Assembly (NCBI GenBank): GCA_012965065.1
Contig: DTSX01000129.1
Location: forward strand, 1-17,593
Reading direction: 5' to 3'
From: Gammaproteobacteria bacterium
GTDB lineage: Bacteria; Pseudomonadota; Gammaproteobacteria; Steroidobacterales; UBA11654
DNA: 17,593 nt
In this document: positions 14,857 to 17,593 of the stretch, in pieces
How the letters are laid out: each line of letters opens with the position of its first letter
How positions within the stretch are numbered: position 1 is the first letter of the stretch
Notes under the pieces: model-generated
The model's database searches: none
The model's input: only the letters and a program-made list of their open reading frames with translations
Told to the model about the DNA's origin: nothing
Made by a program: the position numbers and the translations under genes

Positions 14857-15309
14857 ATGAAAAAGATAATCGCTTCCGCTCTGGGTTTGCTTTTAGCCTT
14901 CTCCTTGAGCACGAATGCTGTCGCAGGCTTTGATTGGGCAGGTTGGCAGCCCTCTGATCAGTTGCAGCAAAAAATAAACAAAGTTATAGAGAGAATTAAC
15001 AACAATCCAAACATGAGCCAAGCTCAAAAGGATCGTCTAACCGCTATTTTGAGTGGAACTTTATACACCCAGGCCCAGGTAACTGCCCATTGGGAAAATA
15101 GGAATCAAAGAATTTCTGTCTGGATTAGCAATCAAGCAGAGGATAAACAAGACAAGCTCAATGCATGGCTTGCAGGACGAATAGCCCATGGAGCACCGGA
15201 TGCTAATATCATCAATAAAAAAAAGCAACGTGCACTCATGAAAAGGATTGCTAAGAGAATCAAAAAGAAAAGAAACCCGACGCCAGATACTCCTCCAGGC
15301 GATGGCTAA
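14857..15309 (+). CDS. Secreted basic protein of unknown function
   Basis: The 150-aa product starts at ATG 14857, with GAGG 8 bp upstream; an in-frame GTG at 14848 overlaps that ribosome site and is less likely. A clear signal peptide (MKKIIASALGLLLAFSLSTN, then AVA|GF at residue 23/24) directs it to the periplasm or outside. The mature part is mostly charged helix: INKVIERINNNPNMSQAQKD, RLTAILSG, a Trp-containing middle (AHWENRNQRISVWI), then a strongly basic stretch (residues 121-139, KKKQRALMKRIAKRIKKKR) and a Pro/Gly tail (NPTPDTPPGDG). There are no cysteines and no recognised domain. The basic region could bind nucleic acid, acidic polymer or membrane; that is inference. It is flanked by its own promoter and a strong terminator, so it is monocistronic. 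Confidence 0.75.
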   Translation: MKKIIASALGLLLAFSLSTNAVAGFDWAGWQPSDQLQQKINKVIERINNNPNMSQAQKDRLTAILSGTLYTQAQVTAHWENRNQRISVWISNQAEDKQDKLNAWLAGRIAHGAPDANIINKKKQRALMKRIAKRIKKKRNPTPDTPPGDG

Positions 15310-15331
15310 TAAACAGCCCAACTAATTGCAC

Positions 15332-15359
15332 AACCTGCCCTCAATCACGAGGGCAGGTT
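15332..15359 (+). terminator. Strong intrinsic terminator
   Basis: AACCTGCCCTC and GAGGGCAGGTT form a perfect 11-bp GC-rich stem with a 6-nt loop (AATCAC), 22 bp after the stop of the secreted basic protein gene. It is followed by TACTTTAACT, a modest T-rich tail. It separates this gene from the downstream barrel gene. Confidence 0.8.
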
Positions 15360-15391
15360 TACTTTAACTCTAGCAAGATTCAAATATCACT

Positions 15392-16252
15392 GTGAACGAG
15401 AACAAAAGATTACTTTTTTTTAGTGTTCTGATAATGCTCATAGGATCGTCCTCTAGCACCCTTGCGAAACCAGAGTCTTTCTCAGTAAGTTGGGACAGAG
15501 AGTGGTTAAATGTTGGTGATGCCTCCAAAAACGAACCCATTTATCCATCGACCTATACCATTAACTATGGACATGAATTAAATGACCTTTTCAGCATTGG
15601 ATTGTATGGGACCAAAAAAGTAGAAGAGGATGGCATTCTTCTTAGCTGTTTAGGGTCTGCTTGTGTTGATGGAGTATACGATATTGCCATTGACTCAGAA
15701 TATGGTGCTCAGTTGTCAATGAGTTTACCTCTCAGTCAGAGAAACAGCCTATCTGCCTCAATAGGGATCTCTCGAATTAACCTATCAACCAATCTAAAAC
15801 TTCACTATTTTGACTACAATGGCAATCTTCAAAGTGAAACATTTTCCTTTAAAGACGAGGAAACATTTAAAACCGCATCGATAAATTTCTCCAGAGATAT
15901 CCTTCCCATTCTCTCATTTTCACTGGGCTGGAATTTACTAAATGATGGTCATCAATCCTATGGGTCTTATGGTGCTTATTTGAATGGATTTTACCCAGTT
16001 ATTGATTTCCACAAAGGTGGTTTTATATACGCCTCCTTGGGATACAACGTGAGTGAAGTTCGTTCGGAACTGTCAACCACTGCCACTGGCGAAAAAGAAA
16101 AACTCGACAAGAAAAAAGGCCTCTTCGCCTTAGCAGGGTTTGAAATGTTTTTGACCGACAACGGCTCAATCTATATCGAGTTTGGTAAATACCCCAATAA
16201 AGACTCTGCTTTAGGGGATATTTTTTCCATTGGATACAATTACACCTTTTAG
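15392..16252 (+). CDS. Outer-membrane beta-barrel-like protein, unknown function
   Basis: The 286-aa product begins at GTG 15392 and has a signal peptide with cleavage after A25 (SSSSTLA|KPES). The mature part alternates polar and aromatic/hydrophobic residues in short strands (SFSVSWDREW, YTINYGHELNDLFSIGLYG, GAQLSMSLPLSQRNSLSASI, SINFSRDILPILSFSLGWNL, FIYASLGYNV) and ends in SIGYNYTF, a C-terminal Phe signal for insertion by the Bam complex. Two cysteines (C86, C91) lie in a predicted loop and could form a disulfide. I do not recognise a family; a small porin or OmpA-like barrel of about 8-12 strands is plausible. No strong ribosome site precedes the GTG. Its stop overlaps the amidohydrolase stop by 4 bp. 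Confidence 0.75.
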   Translation: MNENKRLLFFSVLIMLIGSSSSTLAKPESFSVSWDREWLNVGDASKNEPIYPSTYTINYGHELNDLFSIGLYGTKKVEEDGILLSCLGSACVDGVYDIAIDSEYGAQLSMSLPLSQRNSLSASIGISRINLSTNLKLHYFDYNGNLQSETFSFKDEETFKTASINFSRDILPILSFSLGWNLLNDGHQSYGSYGAYLNGFYPVIDFHKGGFIYASLGYNVSEVRSELSTTATGEKEKLDKKKGLFALAGFEMFLTDNGSIYIEFGKYPNKDSALGDIFSIGYNYTF

Positions 16253-17565
16253 TCAATCTGTTTGTATACTGTTCCGTCTTTCATCACGAAAGCAATGTTT
16301 TTTAGCAAGCTAATGTCTTCCAGGGGATTGCCTTCAACTGCGATTAAATCCGCAAGCTTACCTTGTTCAATGGTTCCCAATGTTGTGTTGATTCTCAACA
16401 ACTTTGAGGCTTCACGGGTTGCAGATTGGATTGCTTCCATTTCTGGCATACCAGCCTCCACCATATAAATGAACTCTTGGGCATTGTCGCCGTGTGCAGA
16501 TACCCCGCTGTCCGTACCAAAAGCAATTTTGACACCAGCCCGGTAAGCTTTGCCAAAAGTCTCCTGCATAACAGGTCCAATGGCTAGGGCTTTAGGCCTA
16601 ACAATTTCAGGAAAAAAATCTGGATCTTCTGCTTTTTCAGCGACCCAGAAACCCGCCATGATCGTTGGCACATAATAGGTACCATACTCTCTCATTAAGT
16701 CTATGCCTTCCTGATCCATCAGACTGCCATGTTCGATGGAGTCAACTCCTGCACGAACAGCCCGTTTAATGCCCTCAGCACCGTGGGCGTGTGCCGCAAC
16801 AGTAAAATCGTAGTCTTTTGCTGCCTCAACCACAGCTGCGATCTCCGCCTCTGTAAATTGAGGGTTTTGACCACTTTTTGCGACACTTAAAACACCGCCT
16901 GTTGCCGTTATTTTGATCAGATCAGCCCCTGATTTGTATCGTGCCCTGACTGCTTTAAAGGCATCGTCTCTGCCATTGATAACCCCGTCAGCCGGTGTGG
17001 GATCTGCAAAAATATCATCCCTAACCCCGTTGGTCGGATCCGCATGTCCTCCGGTAGTGGCTAATGATTTTCCGGCAGAGAAAATCCGCGGCCCAACAAC
17101 CAACCCACTGTCGATTGCATTTCTGAGACTAATGGTAACATTGTCAGTATCACCAGGATTCCTGACCGTGGTAAAGCCGGCAAGGATGGTTTTCTCAGCA
17201 TTGATAACCGCACGGATAGCCCTGTCTGCTGAATTTAAAGTAAATTTCTCCGTGTATGAGTTTTTTCCATATTCACTATCCAAATGAACGTGCATATCCA
17301 TCAACCCGGGAAGAACGGTGTGTTGTCTTAAATCTATATAAAAATCATCCGCTTTCGGCTCACGATATCCCTTGACGACCTCTGCGATTAGGTTGCCCTC
17401 GATGACGATGGTCATTTGCTTAGACGCCTGATTTGATGCCCCATCAATCAATTTACCGGCATGAATAAGCGTTGTTTTTGCCTGAAGAAAAAATGGTGCA
17501 CAAACGATTGCCAATAATAGCCCTAATTTTAGCGACCATGTATGCTTCGTGTTTATTTTTCTCAT
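16249..17565 (-). CDS. Exported metal-dependent amidohydrolase (imidazolonepropionase/prolidase-like)
   Basis: The 438-aa product has a signal peptide (hydrophobic 12-28, cleavage near QA|KT at 29/30) and an amidohydrolase TIM barrel. Metal-site elements are H92 and H94 in PGLMDMHVHLD, K218 in DLIKITATGG (likely carboxylated lysine), H259/H261 in AAHAHG, H279 in SIEHGS and D352 in FGTDSG; all expected positions are filled. The C-terminal part returns to the small beta domain (GTIEQGKLADLIAVEGNPLEDI). This pattern is typical of secreted Xaa-Pro or Xaa-Arg dipeptidase-like enzymes, but the substrate is not evident. ATG 17565 has AGGAG 7 bp upstream. The gene converges on the barrel gene with a 4-bp overlap of stops; its upstream promoter is beyond the window. 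Confidence 0.9.
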   Translation of the reverse strand: MRKINTKHTWSLKLGLLLAIVCAPFFLQAKTTLIHAGKLIDGASNQASKQMTIVIEGNLIAEVVKGYREPKADDFYIDLRQHTVLPGLMDMHVHLDSEYGKNSYTEKFTLNSADRAIRAVINAEKTILAGFTTVRNPGDTDNVTISLRNAIDSGLVVGPRIFSAGKSLATTGGHADPTNGVRDDIFADPTPADGVINGRDDAFKAVRARYKSGADLIKITATGGVLSVAKSGQNPQFTEAEIAAVVEAAKDYDFTVAAHAHGAEGIKRAVRAGVDSIEHGSLMDQEGIDLMREYGTYYVPTIMAGFWVAEKAEDPDFFPEIVRPKALAIGPVMQETFGKAYRAGVKIAFGTDSGVSAHGDNAQEFIYMVEAGMPEMEAIQSATREASKLLRINTTLGTIEQGKLADLIAVEGNPLEDISLLKNIAFVMKDGTVYKQID

Positions 17566-17593
17566 ATTATTTCTCCTAACATCATCAAGATTT

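Noticed and set aside
16913..17287. 124-codon plus-strand open frame
   Set aside because: Antisense to the catalytic region of the amidohydrolase, whose motifs are intact; no independent support.

Overview
The window looks like a chromosomal segment of a gammaproteobacterium, probably marine or free-living and moderately AT-rich by eye. The evidence is the full-length (about 1300 aa) single-chain PurL, a DUF1820-type protein directly upstream of purL, and the nrdR-rib-nusB-thiL-pgpA order typical of proteobacteria. Nothing in the sequence allows a genus to be named. No rRNA, tRNA, insertion sequence or CRISPR array was seen.

Layout. At the left edge is the 5' end of a rubrerythrin gene (minus strand) whose promoter contains a perfect inverted repeat resembling a Fur/PerR-family operator. 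xseB (plus strand) follows and runs tail-to-tail into a very long, tightly packed minus-strand gene train. In transcription order this is DUF1820-type protein, purL, an HDAC/AcuC-like deacetylase, glyA, nrdR, ribD, ribB, nusB, thiL, a SAM methyltransferase and pgpA (about 11872 down to 487). It supplies purine synthesis (purL), one-carbon and glycine metabolism (glyA), control of ribonucleotide reductase (nrdR), early riboflavin steps (ribD, ribB), transcription antitermination (nusB), thiamine diphosphate formation (thiL) and phosphatidylglycerol synthesis (pgpA). Compared with the usual cluster, riboflavin synthase (ribE), the GTP cyclohydrolase II half of RibBA and lumazine synthase (ribH) are absent, and a methyltransferase sits between thiL and pgpA.

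Divergent from that train, at about 11.98-12.75 kb, is a small iron-regulated unit: a sigma70-like promoter overlapped by a near-consensus Fur box, an open frame for a 46-aa single-span membrane protein (12043-12183), and 18 bp later a periplasmic P19/Tp34-family iron/copper-binding protein. No Ftr1-type permease is next to it. This is the most unusual unit in the window.

The right part holds a UbiD-family decarboxylase directly followed by tadA (minus strand), an orphan secreted basic protein with its own promoter and strong intrinsic terminator, an orphan outer-membrane beta-barrel-like protein (both plus strand), and an exported metal-dependent amidohydrolase (minus strand) convergent with the barrel gene. 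Most intergenic gaps are below 100 bp, and several gene pairs overlap by 4-9 bp.
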